Source: Verrucomicrobia bacterium UBA6775
GTDB lineage: Bacteria; Verrucomicrobiota; Verrucomicrobiia; Limisphaerales; UBA1096
DNA: 25,770 bases
Assembly (NCBI GenBank): GCA_002453165.1
Contig: DKGH01000190.1
Coordinates: 5,229 to 30,998, forward strand
Direction: 5' to 3'
Shown: positions 16,729 through 22,920 of the stretch, piece by piece
How the letters are laid out: the number at the start of each line of letters is the position of its first letter
Position numbering within the stretch: position 1 is the first letter of the stretch
The notes under the pieces: model-generated
What the model was told of the DNA's origin: nothing
Databases searched by the model: none
Seen by the model: only the letters and a program-made list of their open reading frames with translations
Translations under genes and position numbers: made by a program

Positions 16729-17721
16729 ATGCGTGCGGATGATTTCGCGCCGATGAGTTCGAACATTTTTCGTGGGTGCATTCCTGCCCTGATGACGCCC
16801 TGCGATGCGGACGGCATACCTGATTTTGATTCACTGGTGGCCACGGCCAAGCGCTTGGTTGAAACCGGAATGCGCGGGGTGGTGTACTGCGGTTCGATGG
16901 GCGACTGGCCGTTGCTGACTGATGAACAGCGTCAGGAGGGCGTGAGCCGTCTAGCCAAGGCGGGTGTGCCGGTAGTGGTCGGCACTGGGGCGCAGAGTCC
17001 GGGGCAGGCGGTCGGCCACGCGGCGCATGCACGTGAGGTTGGTGCGGCCGGGTTGATGGTGATTCCGCGCGTGCTTTCTCGTGGTATTTCGCCGGCGGCG
17101 CAGCGTGCCCACTTCGCCGATATTCTCAGTGCGGCTGGGGAGCTGCCGTCGGTCATTTACAACAGTCCCTATTATGGTTTCGAAACCAAGGCTGACCTGT
17201 TTTTTGACCTGAATCGTGAGTTCCCGAACCTGATTGGTTTCAAGGAATTCGGTGGGGCCGCTTCCTTGACTTACGCCGCGGAAAATATCACCAACCGGGA
17301 TTCAAGCCTGACGCTGATGGTGGGTGTGGACACGCAGGTGTTTCACGGCTACGTCCGTTGTGGTGCAGCCGGGGCGATCACCGGTGTGGGCAATGCGTTG
17401 CCCGTCGAGGTGCTTCGGCTGGTTGAACTTTGCGAAAAAGCGGCGGGCGGCGATGCCGAGGCACGGCGCCTGGCCAGGGAACTCGATGACGCTCTGTCAG
17501 TGCTGTCAAAGTTCGACGAAGGGCCAGATCTTGTCTTGTATTATAAGGAACTCATGGTGCTGGAGGGCCATGTCGAGTTTACTCATCAACTGCATCCCTC
17601 CGACCGGCTCAGTGACAGCCAGCGCGAGTACCTTCATGCCCAGTGGAAACAATTCAAAAACTGGTGGGCTAGTTGGGACGGTAACCCGAAAAATGTGAAG
17701 GAGAAAACTGAAGAGACTTAG
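16729..17721 (+). CDS. Dihydrodipicolinate synthase/N-acetylneuraminate lyase family aldolase, with element-derived C-terminus
   Basis: With the ATG at 16729 the product has 330 residues; TTG at 16714 and ATG at 16753 are alternatives. It has the class I aldolase barrel: CGSMGDWPLLT at 54-64 (the GxxGE loop of the family), YNSPYYGF with catalytic Tyr144, and the Schiff-base Lys172 in GFKEFGG. The family includes 2-keto-3-deoxy-sugar-acid aldolases such as YjhH/YagE, which would follow a YjhG-type dehydratase, but specificity cannot be told. The last codons NPKNVKEKTEET-stop belong to the A flank of the inserted AT-rich unit. The reading frame of the right border (20585-20598) suggests the original end was Trp-Glu-Gly-Lys-stop. 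A CCAAGCGCTTGG palindrome occurs near 16849. Confidence 0.82.
   Translation: MRADDFAPMSSNIFRGCIPALMTPCDADGIPDFDSLVATAKRLVETGMRGVVYCGSMGDWPLLTDEQRQEGVSRLAKAGVPVVVGTGAQSPGQAVGHAAHAREVGAAGLMVIPRVLSRGISPAAQRAHFADILSAAGELPSVIYNSPYYGFETKADLFFDLNREFPNLIGFKEFGGAASLTYAAENITNRDSSLTLMVGVDTQVFHGYVRCGAAGAITGVGNALPVEVLRLVELCEKAAGGDAEARRLARELDDALSVLSKFDEGPDLVLYYKELMVLEGHVEFTHQLHPSDRLSDSQREYLHAQWKQFKNWWASWDGNPKNVKEKTEET
17675..17684 (+). other. Left border core of cassette array (attL-like)
   Basis: GGGACGGTAA in the codons for Trp-Asp-Gly-Asn at the end of the aldolase gene. The same core with one change occurs at 18634 and 20585. Comparison of the three borders places the exchange within GGGA. Confidence 0.65.
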
Positions 17722-17847
17722 GTTTAATTTGTTCAGATTGAAGAGGTTAAGAAATAAATTAATTTTCGGTGAGTTATCCGATCTAATAAGTAAATTATAA
17801 AGTAAAAGAATGAGATCGTAGTAGATATTTATTAGATTGAGCGAAAG
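17675..17847 (+). repeat. A flank, copy 1
   Basis: A stretch of about 173 bp nearly identical to 18634-18806, with a few substitutions and single-base gaps. Shared landmarks are GGTAACCCGAAAA, GAAGGAGAAAACTGAAGAG, TTCAGATTGAAGAGGTTAAG and TAGTAGATATTTATTAGATT. Its first 47 bases supply the new C-terminal codons and stop of the aldolase. Confidence 0.9.
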
Positions 17848-18021
17848 TGAGCTTATGAGAATAAATTTAGATAATGCCATAATATTTTATAGAAACATTG
17901 AGGATATGCAGTGTTTGTTAGTTGGATTTTTTTAAATTAAGAATACATTTCATTATTCTTAATGTTTAGTAGTAGATAGCAAAGAATCTAAAAAAAGAGG
18001 GTTATTATTTTAAGATTAGCG
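17848..18021 (+). other. Unit 1 spacer between A flank and gene, with a hairpin
   Basis: AT-rich sequence not shared with unit 2. It holds a perfect 9-bp inverted repeat ATTAAGAAT (17936-17944) / ATTCTTAAT (17955-17963) with a 10-base loop and no T run after it. It probably contains the promoter of the 134-residue gene, but I cannot point to the boxes. Confidence 0.5.
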
Positions 18022-18426
18022 ATGATCAATAAAGAAAAGTTTTTGTTTTTTGTAATCATCTTCTTGCTGATTTCAGTTTCTTTTTCAGCATATGTTATAT
18101 TTGATAAGGAAGAAGACGCAGCAATTTTTTTTACACTAATAATAGTTTTTTTGAGTATTTTCCCTTCTATTCCAATTTGGTTAAATTTGAAGAAGAGAAA
18201 ACATTCTTTTGTCCTAAAAAATCCAAATTACAGTTGGTACTGTATGTACGCTGCCACAATTCTTATTTGTATTTTAGGTCTTTGGATTTACTTCATAACA
18301 TCAAGTTTTGAGAGGGAAATACCAATTGAATACCATAACGATATGGAAGAAGAGAATAACCATTCAGAGATTAAAAATGAGAAAGCAGGAGAGTTCACAG
18401 AGGAGAATTTTGAACCCGTCGAATAG
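18022..18426 (+). CDS. Unknown three-helix membrane protein, cargo of unit 1
   Basis: The 134-residue protein is not recognised. Hydrophobic segments at about 6-27, 33-55 and 72-94 suggest three membrane helices, with a basic loop LKKRKH (about 56-61) and a highly acidic, Glu/Asn-rich C-terminal tail (about 97-134) that is likely soluble. Codon use is strongly AT-biased, unlike the GC-rich genes on either side, which fits transfer from another source. The stop is only a few bases before the B flank, and the ATG at 18022 has no clear Shine-Dalgarno site. Nothing links it to the aldolase upstream. Confidence 0.6.
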   Translation: MINKEKFLFFVIIFLLISVSFSAYVIFDKEEDAAIFFTLIIVFLSIFPSIPIWLNLKKRKHSFVLKNPNYSWYCMYAATILICILGLWIYFITSSFEREIPIEYHNDMEEENNHSEIKNEKAGEFTEENFEPVE

Positions 18427-18428
18427 AT

Positions 18429-18637
18429 TTACCCTATTGTTTAAAAAATAAGGTTTTGAAAATAAGGATTAGTTTGTGTTTGGGAAATTACGTAGTTCAA
18501 TCGGTCAGACCTTCGAAGATTCTGGAAAAGAATAGCCGCGGGAATCGTGAGATTGTCGTAGATATTTCGAAGATTAGGAACCATGCAAAACAAGTTTCTC
18601 AATGATACCGTGCTAGATCATGGTTTTAAATACGGGA
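18429..18637 (+). repeat. B flank, copy 1
   Basis: About 209 bp matching 20370-20588: it starts TTACCCTAT, includes AATAAGGTTTT and TTTGTGTTTGGGAAATTA, and ends with CAATGATACCGTGCTAGATC and GGTTTTAAATACGGGA. The final 50 bases are the most conserved. Two TTCGAAGATT sites lie at 18512 and 18566, 54 bp apart. Confidence 0.88.
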
Positions 18638-18643
18638 CGGTAA
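18634..18643 (+). other. Internal border core between the two units (attP-like junction)
   Basis: GGGACGGTAA, where the end of B copy 1 meets the start of A copy 2. Because both sides are element sequence, it shows what a circularised unit's junction would look like. Confidence 0.65.
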
Positions 18644-18806
18644 CCCGAAAATGTGAAGGAGAAAACTGAAGAGAATTAAATTTAATTTGTTCAGATTGAA
18701 GAGGTTAAGAAATAAACTAATTTCGGTGAGTTATTGGATCTATTACGTAGTTTCTAAAGTAAATGAATGAGTTCGTAGTAGATATTTATTAGATTGAGTG
18801 AAAGAT
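18634..18806 (+). repeat. A flank, copy 2
   Basis: The second copy of the A flank. Compared with copy 1 it has lost one A in the GAAAAATG run, so the aldolase-tail codons it carries would be cut short (Asp-Gly-Asn-Pro-Lys-Met-stop). This fits a copy that is not joined to a gene and is free of coding constraint. The 111 bases after it, up to the gene at 18918, are AT-rich and not shared with unit 1. Confidence 0.9.
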
Positions 18807-18917
18807 GTGATGTTGATCAAATATAGAAGATATTATAATTATTAAAATAAAAATTGAAAATATTATACTTATAGTTACTAAATTTAAACAATATCGAACG
18901 CCCAAAAACAGAGGTTA

Positions 18918-20357
18918 ATGGAATACATTGATTTATATAATAAAGGAATAGATAGTCTGTCAGAAAAAGACTATTTAGAAGCTATTAGGCAACTCAATAA
19001 ATCATATGTATTAAGCAATCAAAGATTAAATGAAGCTCTTTACTGTTTGGGGATAGCATATGAAAATATTGGCTCATTTGATGATGCAGAAATACATTAT
19101 ATCAAATATATAAATATACATAAAGATAGTATCAAAGGATGGATTCATTTAGGTTATCTATATTATAATAATAATAATTTATTACAAGCAGTTGATACCT
19201 TCAAAATGGCTATTGAAATTGTTGGTGTAAATAAGCAATTGCATCTTGCGATAACGGAAATCTTAATTAAATTAGAAATTTTCAATGAAGCTGAATATTA
19301 TTATGAACAAATATTAGGTGAAATAATATACGATCAAAATAATACTAAAACATATATTTTTGTTTTAGAAATATTAGGAAAATACAATAAGGCCATTGAA
19401 ACTCTGGAAGAGTTTCTTGTTAACAATAAATGTTTACCGAGACGCCATACAGCAGAATTACAATGCCTTCTTGGTTTTATGAATTTAAAGATTGGTAATT
19501 ATAAGAATGGCTTTAAACTAATAGAAAATAGATGGGATACAGAAAAAGATGCATTTAAATTAGGATTTGATTTGTCTTTGATGTGGAATGGTTCACAGCA
19601 AAGTGCGCAGTGCGTAAAGAATAAAAGTTTGTTGCTTATTTGGGATCAAGGTTTGGGAGATACAATTCATTTTGCAAGATATATTAATAGTATAAATACA
19701 AAATTTAAAAATATATATATTTTATGTCAAAAAGAACTGAAAAGACTATTTATATCATCCTTTCCAGGAATTAAAGTGTTTACCAAAGATGACAACTTGC
19801 CAAAATACGATTATTTTATTCCTTTAATGTCTTTGCCATTTGCTTTGAAATTAAGTAAATCTAATTTATTTAATGAAAATACATATATATATCCGGCATA
19901 CAAAAAAAATAGAAGTAGTAGTGCTCAGAAAATTATCGGAATAGTATGGAGCGGAAACAAAGATTCATATAACTATGAAACAAAGTCAATAAACATAAAT
20001 GAAATAGAGAAGTTAATAAATAGAAATAATAAACATAAATGGATATCGCTACAGTATGGTTTTAAAGATAAAATAAAAAATCTAAAAATAATTTTAAATG
20101 ATGATTCCGATTTTTTTGATATGTGCAATGTAATCAGCGATTTGGATTTGGTCATCACTGTGGACACTTCAGTTGCACATTTAGCTGGTGCTATAGGAGC
20201 ACCAACTTGGATTATGTTATCGAAAAACTCCTGTTGGAGATGGGGTTGGGAAGGGTTGACCACAGAATGGTATAAATCTGTGAGACTTTTTAGGCAGAAG
20301 TCATTTAATAATTGGAATGATGTATTTAATGAAATAACAGCATCCTTGAATCATTAA
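18918..20357 (+). CDS. TPR protein with C-terminal GT9-like glycosyltransferase domain, cargo of unit 2
   Basis: The product has 479 residues. Residues about 1-175 form TPR-like helical repeats (YNKGIDSLSEKDYLEAIRQL, ALYCLGIAYENIGSFDDAE, WIHLGYLYYNNNNLLQAVD). The C-terminal half resembles family 9 (heptosyltransferase-like) GT-B domains: WDQGLGDTIHFARYI at about 242 and the nucleotide-sugar-binding region VDTSVAHLAGAIGAPTWIM at about 415, followed by WRWG. TPR-GT9 fusions are common in AT-rich and metagenomic genomes and are often linked to protein or surface-glycan glycosylation; the acceptor is unknown. It is very AT-rich with Ile/Asn/Lys-heavy composition, foreign to the chromosome around it. 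The ATG at 18918 follows an AGAGG site. The gene ends about 12 bp before the B flank. Confidence 0.75.
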   Translation: MEYIDLYNKGIDSLSEKDYLEAIRQLNKSYVLSNQRLNEALYCLGIAYENIGSFDDAEIHYIKYINIHKDSIKGWIHLGYLYYNNNNLLQAVDTFKMAIEIVGVNKQLHLAITEILIKLEIFNEAEYYYEQILGEIIYDQNNTKTYIFVLEILGKYNKAIETLEEFLVNNKCLPRRHTAELQCLLGFMNLKIGNYKNGFKLIENRWDTEKDAFKLGFDLSLMWNGSQQSAQCVKNKSLLLIWDQGLGDTIHFARYINSINTKFKNIYILCQKELKRLFISSFPGIKVFTKDDNLPKYDYFIPLMSLPFALKLSKSNLFNENTYIYPAYKKNRSSSAQKIIGIVWSGNKDSYNYETKSININEIEKLINRNNKHKWISLQYGFKDKIKNLKIILNDDSDFFDMCNVISDLDLVITVDTSVAHLAGAIGAPTWIMLSKNSCWRWGWEGLTTEWYKSVRLFRQKSFNNWNDVFNEITASLNH

Positions 20358-20369
20358 AAATTTTATCTT

Positions 20370-20588
20370 TTACCCTATGGGTCCCATCGTGTAGAGAATA
20401 AGGTTTTAGGAATAAGGGTAAATTTGTGTTTGGGAAATTAAACGTTTGGACGGGTAATTTTTCGAAGATTCTGGAAAAGATCGAACAATGAGATCATGAG
20501 TTTGTCGTAGATATTTCGAAGATTAGGAACCGTACAAATTATAAGTTTTTCAATGATACCGTGCTAGATCATGGTTTTAAATACGGGA
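20370..20588 (+). repeat. B flank, copy 2
   Basis: The second B copy, aligned to 18429-18637 with moderate divergence in its first half and near identity in its last 50 bases. TTCGAAGATT sites at 20461 and 20515 are again 54 bp apart. Confidence 0.88.
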
Positions 20589-20598
20589 AGGTAAGTGA
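20585..20598 (+). other. Right border core and remnant of the original aldolase 3' end (attR-like)
   Basis: GGGAAGGTAAGTGA. In the aldolase frame this reads (Trp-)Glu-Gly-Lys-stop, directly comparable with Trp-Asp-Gly-Asn at the left border. The sequence beyond it returns to GC-rich chromosomal composition, with palindrome copies. Confidence 0.65.
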
Positions 20599-20600
20599 TC

Positions 20601-20622
20601 CCGCCGCTTGGCCAAACGGCGG
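20601..20622. repeat. Palindrome-based hairpin just past the original aldolase stop
   Basis: A 22-bp dyad with one mismatch: CCGCCG and CGGCGG arms around CTTGGCCAA. It starts 3 bp after the reconstructed aldolase stop, so it may have been that gene's 3' hairpin. No T run follows on either strand. Confidence 0.6.
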
Positions 20623-20712
20623 AAAATCGGGAGGCACAGATTTCACGGGTTCACCAGCAACACATCTGCGTCTCCAAAAAACAGCTCACCGTTTACTGCC
20701 AACGGCTTACTT

Positions 20713-20735
20713 CCCAAGCGCTTGGCCAAGCGGGG
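20713..20735. repeat. Overlapping iterated palindromes next to the DeoR-gene stop
   Basis: CCAAGCGCTTGG (20714-20725) overlaps CGCTTGGCCAAGCG (20719-20732), ending one base from the stop of the minus-strand regulator. It can form alternative hairpins at that gene's 3' end. From 20623 to 20712 I see nothing else. Confidence 0.7.
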
Positions 20736-21494
20736 TTAGCTGGCGATGACGACTTGGGTGTTGGTTTGCTTTAGTTGCCCGACGAGGTCGGCCGGGGCTT
20801 GGGCGTCGGTGACGATGGTGTCGATGGCGTCGAGTTCGCAGAGGGGGGAGACGGAGCGGCGGTTAAACTTGGTGTGGTCGAGGCAGAATATGATTCGCTG
20901 GGCGGACTGCAGCATCGCCCGCTGAATGTCGATTAGCAGTGCGTGGGAGTTGGTGATACCGTCCATCGTGATCCCGCCTCCGCTCATGATCGCGACGTCC
21001 GCATGCATCTTTGAGAGGGACTCCACGGCGAGTGGGCCGACCAGCACTCCGAGCCTCGGATATATCACGCCTCCCGTCACCAGCACCTCGGCGCTGTTGT
21101 CAGAGCCAAAGTGGTTCGCGACCGGCAGTGAGTTGGTAATAATGTGGGATGCCTTTCCGCCCAGATGCTTGGCCACGTGGTAGGCGGTGGTGCCGGCGTC
21201 GACGATCACGCCCTGGTTTGGCTGAACCAACTCCGCTGCTGCTTGGCCAATGGCGTCTTTTTCCGATAGTTGATGGGTGTCACGCGCGGTGAAGGCAAAC
21301 TCGTCTGACTTTGGCGTGACCAAGCGGGCGCCGCCGTGTGTCCGCCGGATGGTGCCTTTGGTTTCGAGCAGAGTGAGGTCTCGCCGGACGGTCGAAACCG
21401 ACACGTCCACCTTCTCAGAAAGCTCTTCAAGCGAGGCAAATTCCACCTTTTGTAGGTGTTGTTCGATCAAAAACTGTCTTTCTTCTGCCTGCAC
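20736..21494 (-). CDS. DeoR-family transcriptional regulator of the microcompartment operon
   Basis: The product has 252 residues. The N-terminal winged helix (about 3-58) has the DeoR signature ending VSVSTVRRDLTLLE and TIRRTHGGA. The C-terminal sensor domain (about 75-235) shows the sugar-phosphate-isomerase-like fold marks VIVDAGTTAYHVAKHL and ITNSLPVANHF. DeoR regulators usually repress sugar operons and are released by a phosphorylated sugar intermediate. The start is GTG at 21494. It is divergent from the PduL gene, with the perfect dyad 21509-21526 between them, and DeoR genes are regular members of Planctomycetes/Verrucomicrobia microcompartment loci. The likely inducer is a fucose/rhamnose pathway phosphate, by analogy only. 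Confidence 0.88.
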   Translation of the reverse strand: MQAEERQFLIEQHLQKVEFASLEELSEKVDVSVSTVRRDLTLLETKGTIRRTHGGARLVTPKSDEFAFTARDTHQLSEKDAIGQAAAELVQPNQGVIVDAGTTAYHVAKHLGGKASHIITNSLPVANHFGSDNSAEVLVTGGVIYPRLGVLVGPLAVESLSKMHADVAIMSGGGITMDGITNSHALLIDIQRAMLQSAQRIIFCLDHTKFNRRSVSPLCELDAIDTIVTDAQAPADLVGQLKQTNTQVVIAS

Positions 21495-21508
21495 GGGCGC
21501 ACAATATG

Positions 21509-21526
21509 AAAACTTTTGAAAGTTTT
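21509..21526. promoter_or_regulatory. Candidate operator dyad between regulator and microcompartment operon
   Basis: AAAACTTTTGAAAGTTTT is a perfect 8-2-8 inverted repeat in the divergent intergenic region, 15 bp from the regulator start. It is followed by TTGCAAG and TTTTTTATTGAC, where promoter elements for the rightward operon could lie. DeoR proteins bind such repeats, but binding here is inferred. Confidence 0.5.
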
Positions 21527-21589
21527 TGCAAGTTTTTTATTGACGAAATTCCAAATAGGTGTTTTTTTGCCGCTGACGAGCGACTCGAT

Positions 21590-22267
21590 ATGGCCGTTCA
21601 ACCTAATCCAGTACATCGCGCCGTGGTGGAGCATTTGGTCCGCCAGGCAGTTTATCAGCGTATGGGCAAGCCGGTGCCAGCCACCGGTCAGGCGCCCAAT
21701 CCGCTGGTTGTCAACGTCAGCGCGCGGCACTGTCACCTCACGCAGGAGGCGGTGGAGGCACTGTTCGGCAAGGGGCACCAGCTCACGCCGATGAAGTGGC
21801 TTTATCAGGAGGGGCAGTTCGCCGCGAAGGAGACGGTGACATTGGTCGGGCCGCGCAGTCGGGTGATTTCCAATCTACGCATCCTTGGCCCGTGCCGGAC
21901 GTTGAACCAGGTGGAGCTGGCCTACACGGACGCGATCGCGCTTGGCTTCGATATCCCGCTGCGACAGTCGGGCAAGATTGAGGGCACACCGGGCGGTATG
22001 TTGATGGGCCCGGAGGGATTCTTTGAGATGCCGGACGGCATCATCCGCGCCGAGCGACACGTGCACATGCATCCGGAAGATGCAGCGCATTACGGCGTGT
22101 CGGCAGGGGACCGCATGAAGCTGAAGATCGGTGGGCCGTGCGCGGTTACGTTTGACGAGATGCTGGTGCGCGTGGACGAGAGTTTCAAACTGGAGGTGCA
22201 CATCGACACCGACGAGGGCAACGCAGTGAACCTCAAGCCGGACACCCCGTGTGAGCTGGTCAAATAA
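21590..22267 (+). CDS. pduL: PduL-type phosphotransacylase
   Basis: The product has 225 residues. Two metal-binding PduL half-domains are visible: VNVSARHCHLTQEAVEALFG (41-60, with His47 and His49) and ERHVHMHPEDAAHYGVSAGDRM in the second half, plus LGPCRTLNQVELAYTDA and the C-terminal DTDEGNAV. PduL exchanges CoA and phosphate on an acyl group inside microcompartments; in the Planctomycetes system the substrate is lactyl-CoA. The frame is open back to an ATG at 21506, but that one lies in the operator dyad and its extra 28 residues look unlike the family, so I chose 21590. Residues about 8-25 (VHRAVVEHLVRQAVYQRM) form an amphipathic helix that could be an encapsulation peptide. It is the first gene of the operon. 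Confidence 0.88.
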   Translation: MAVQPNPVHRAVVEHLVRQAVYQRMGKPVPATGQAPNPLVVNVSARHCHLTQEAVEALFGKGHQLTPMKWLYQEGQFAAKETVTLVGPRSRVISNLRILGPCRTLNQVELAYTDAIALGFDIPLRQSGKIEGTPGGMLMGPEGFFEMPDGIIRAERHVHMHPEDAAHYGVSAGDRMKLKIGGPCAVTFDEMLVRVDESFKLEVHIDTDEGNAVNLKPDTPCELVK

Positions 22268-22298
22268 TTCAATTTTTTAAACCCAAATAAATAACATC

Positions 22299-22589
22299 AT
22301 GAGTGAAGCACTAGGAATGATCGAGACCAAGGGATACGTTGGCAGCGTTGAAGCCAGCGATGCCATGGTCAAGGCAGCCAACGTGAGTCTGGTGAAAACC
22401 GTCCCGATCGGGGGCGGCTTCATCACCGTGTTGGCCAAGGGAGACGTGGGCAGCATCAAGGCCGCCGTGGACGCAGGCACCAACGCCGCGGCCCGGGTGG
22501 GTGAGCTGGTCAGCTCGCATGTAATTGCGCGCCCACACGAGGACCTGCTGAAGGCGTTTAACAACCCGGCAGGCAAGGCGAACAAGTAA
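22299..22589 (+). CDS. BMC-H shell hexamer protein 1
   Basis: The 96-residue protein is a single Pfam BMC domain: ALGMIETKGYVGSVEASDAM, then KGDVGSIKAAVDAG and the VIARPHEDL ending typical of PduA/CcmK-type hexamers that tile shell facets. The pore loop at 36-41 reads PIGGGF rather than the usual KIGSGL, so the central pore should differ in size and polarity. The 7-residue Lys-rich C-terminus is short. The leader is A-rich (AAATAAATAACATC) with no Shine-Dalgarno site. It follows PduL by 31 bp. Confidence 0.93.
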   Translation: MSEALGMIETKGYVGSVEASDAMVKAANVSLVKTVPIGGGFITVLAKGDVGSIKAAVDAGTNAAARVGELVSSHVIARPHEDLLKAFNNPAGKANK

Positions 22590-22610
22590 ACCCGAAACGA
22601 GAAAAATATC

Positions 22611-22889
22611 ATGGCTGAACAAGCAATTGGAATGATCGAGTGCAAGGGCTTCTGCGCGTTGATGGAAGCCAGCGACGCCGCGCTGAAGGCGGCGAGCGTG
22701 ACGATGACCGGCTGGGACAAGGTCGGCAGCGGTTTGGTGACCGGTTTTTATCGTGGCGACGTGGCCGCGGTGAAGGCGGCCACGGATGCCGGTGCCGCCG
22801 CCGCTGCGGATGTTGGTGAAGTCATCAGCGTCCAGGTTATCCCGCGTCCGCACGAGGATCTCAAGGGACTCGGCGAGTGGCTGGCATAA
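22611..22889 (+). CDS. BMC-H shell hexamer protein 2
   Basis: The 92-residue BMC-domain protein begins AIGMIECKGFCALMEASDAAL and ends VIPRPHEDLKGLGEWLA. The pore loop KVGSGL (37-42) is the canonical type found in PduA-like hexamers. Cys residues at 11 and 15 are unusual for this helix. It lies 21 bp after the first hexamer gene and was probably produced by gene duplication. The leader is again A-rich without a clear Shine-Dalgarno site. Confidence 0.93.
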   Translation: MAEQAIGMIECKGFCALMEASDAALKAASVTMTGWDKVGSGLVTGFYRGDVAAVKAATDAGAAAAADVGEVISVQVIPRPHEDLKGLGEWLA

Positions 22890-22891
22890 GC

Positions 22892-22905
22892 CGCTTGGCC
22901 AAGCG
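22892..22905. repeat. Iterated palindrome CGCTTGGCCAAGCG, intergenic
   Basis: A perfect copy directly after the second BMC-H stop and 15 bp before the acetate kinase start, followed by a degenerate half (GCCTGGCC). Its hairpin could hide the kinase ribosome site or protect the shell-gene mRNA end. Confidence 0.75.
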
Positions 22906-22920
22906 CCTGGCCTGACCAAC

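Larger units (their letters stand above)
17679..18637 (+). mobile_element. Cassette unit 1 (A flank, 134-residue membrane protein, B flank)
   Basis: A 959-bp AT-rich unit between the GGGA at 17675-17678 and the GGGA at 18634-18637. It carries one gene between the conserved A and B flanks. No transposase, integrase or terminal inverted repeat is visible, and no CTTGGCCAAG palindrome occurs in it, unlike the chromosome on both sides. Its order A-gene-B is repeated by the next unit with a different gene. Confidence 0.7.
18638..20588 (+). mobile_element. Cassette unit 2 (A flank, TPR/GT9-like gene, B flank)
   Basis: A 1951-bp AT-rich unit between the GGGA at 18634-18637 and that at 20585-20588, arranged A-gene-B exactly like unit 1 in direct orientation. 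It encodes one large protein and no recombinase. The constant flanks around variable cargo are what one expects of cassettes captured at one site by an enzyme supplied in trans. Confidence 0.7.

Noticed and set aside
17506..17880. Minus-strand open frame of 124 codons over the aldolase end and A flank
   Set aside because: Low-complexity Leu/Ile/Asn composition produced by AT-rich DNA and a coding shadow; no sign of a real protein.
17675..20598. Integron cassette array
   Set aside because: Borders lack GTTRRRY/RYYYAAC cores and no attC-like paired R/L boxes could be drawn; the flanks are also much longer than usual attC sites.
17675..20598. Group I or group II introns at the aldolase 3' end
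   Set aside because: No domain V-like hairpin, no GUGYG start, no maturase or homing endonuclease; the cargo genes are unrelated to intron functions.
17675..20598. Simple transposon pair with GGGA target duplications
   Set aside because: GGGA is repeated at all borders, but there are no terminal inverted repeats and no transposase, and insertion restores a reading frame at a gene end, which fits site-specific integration better. I cannot exclude it fully.
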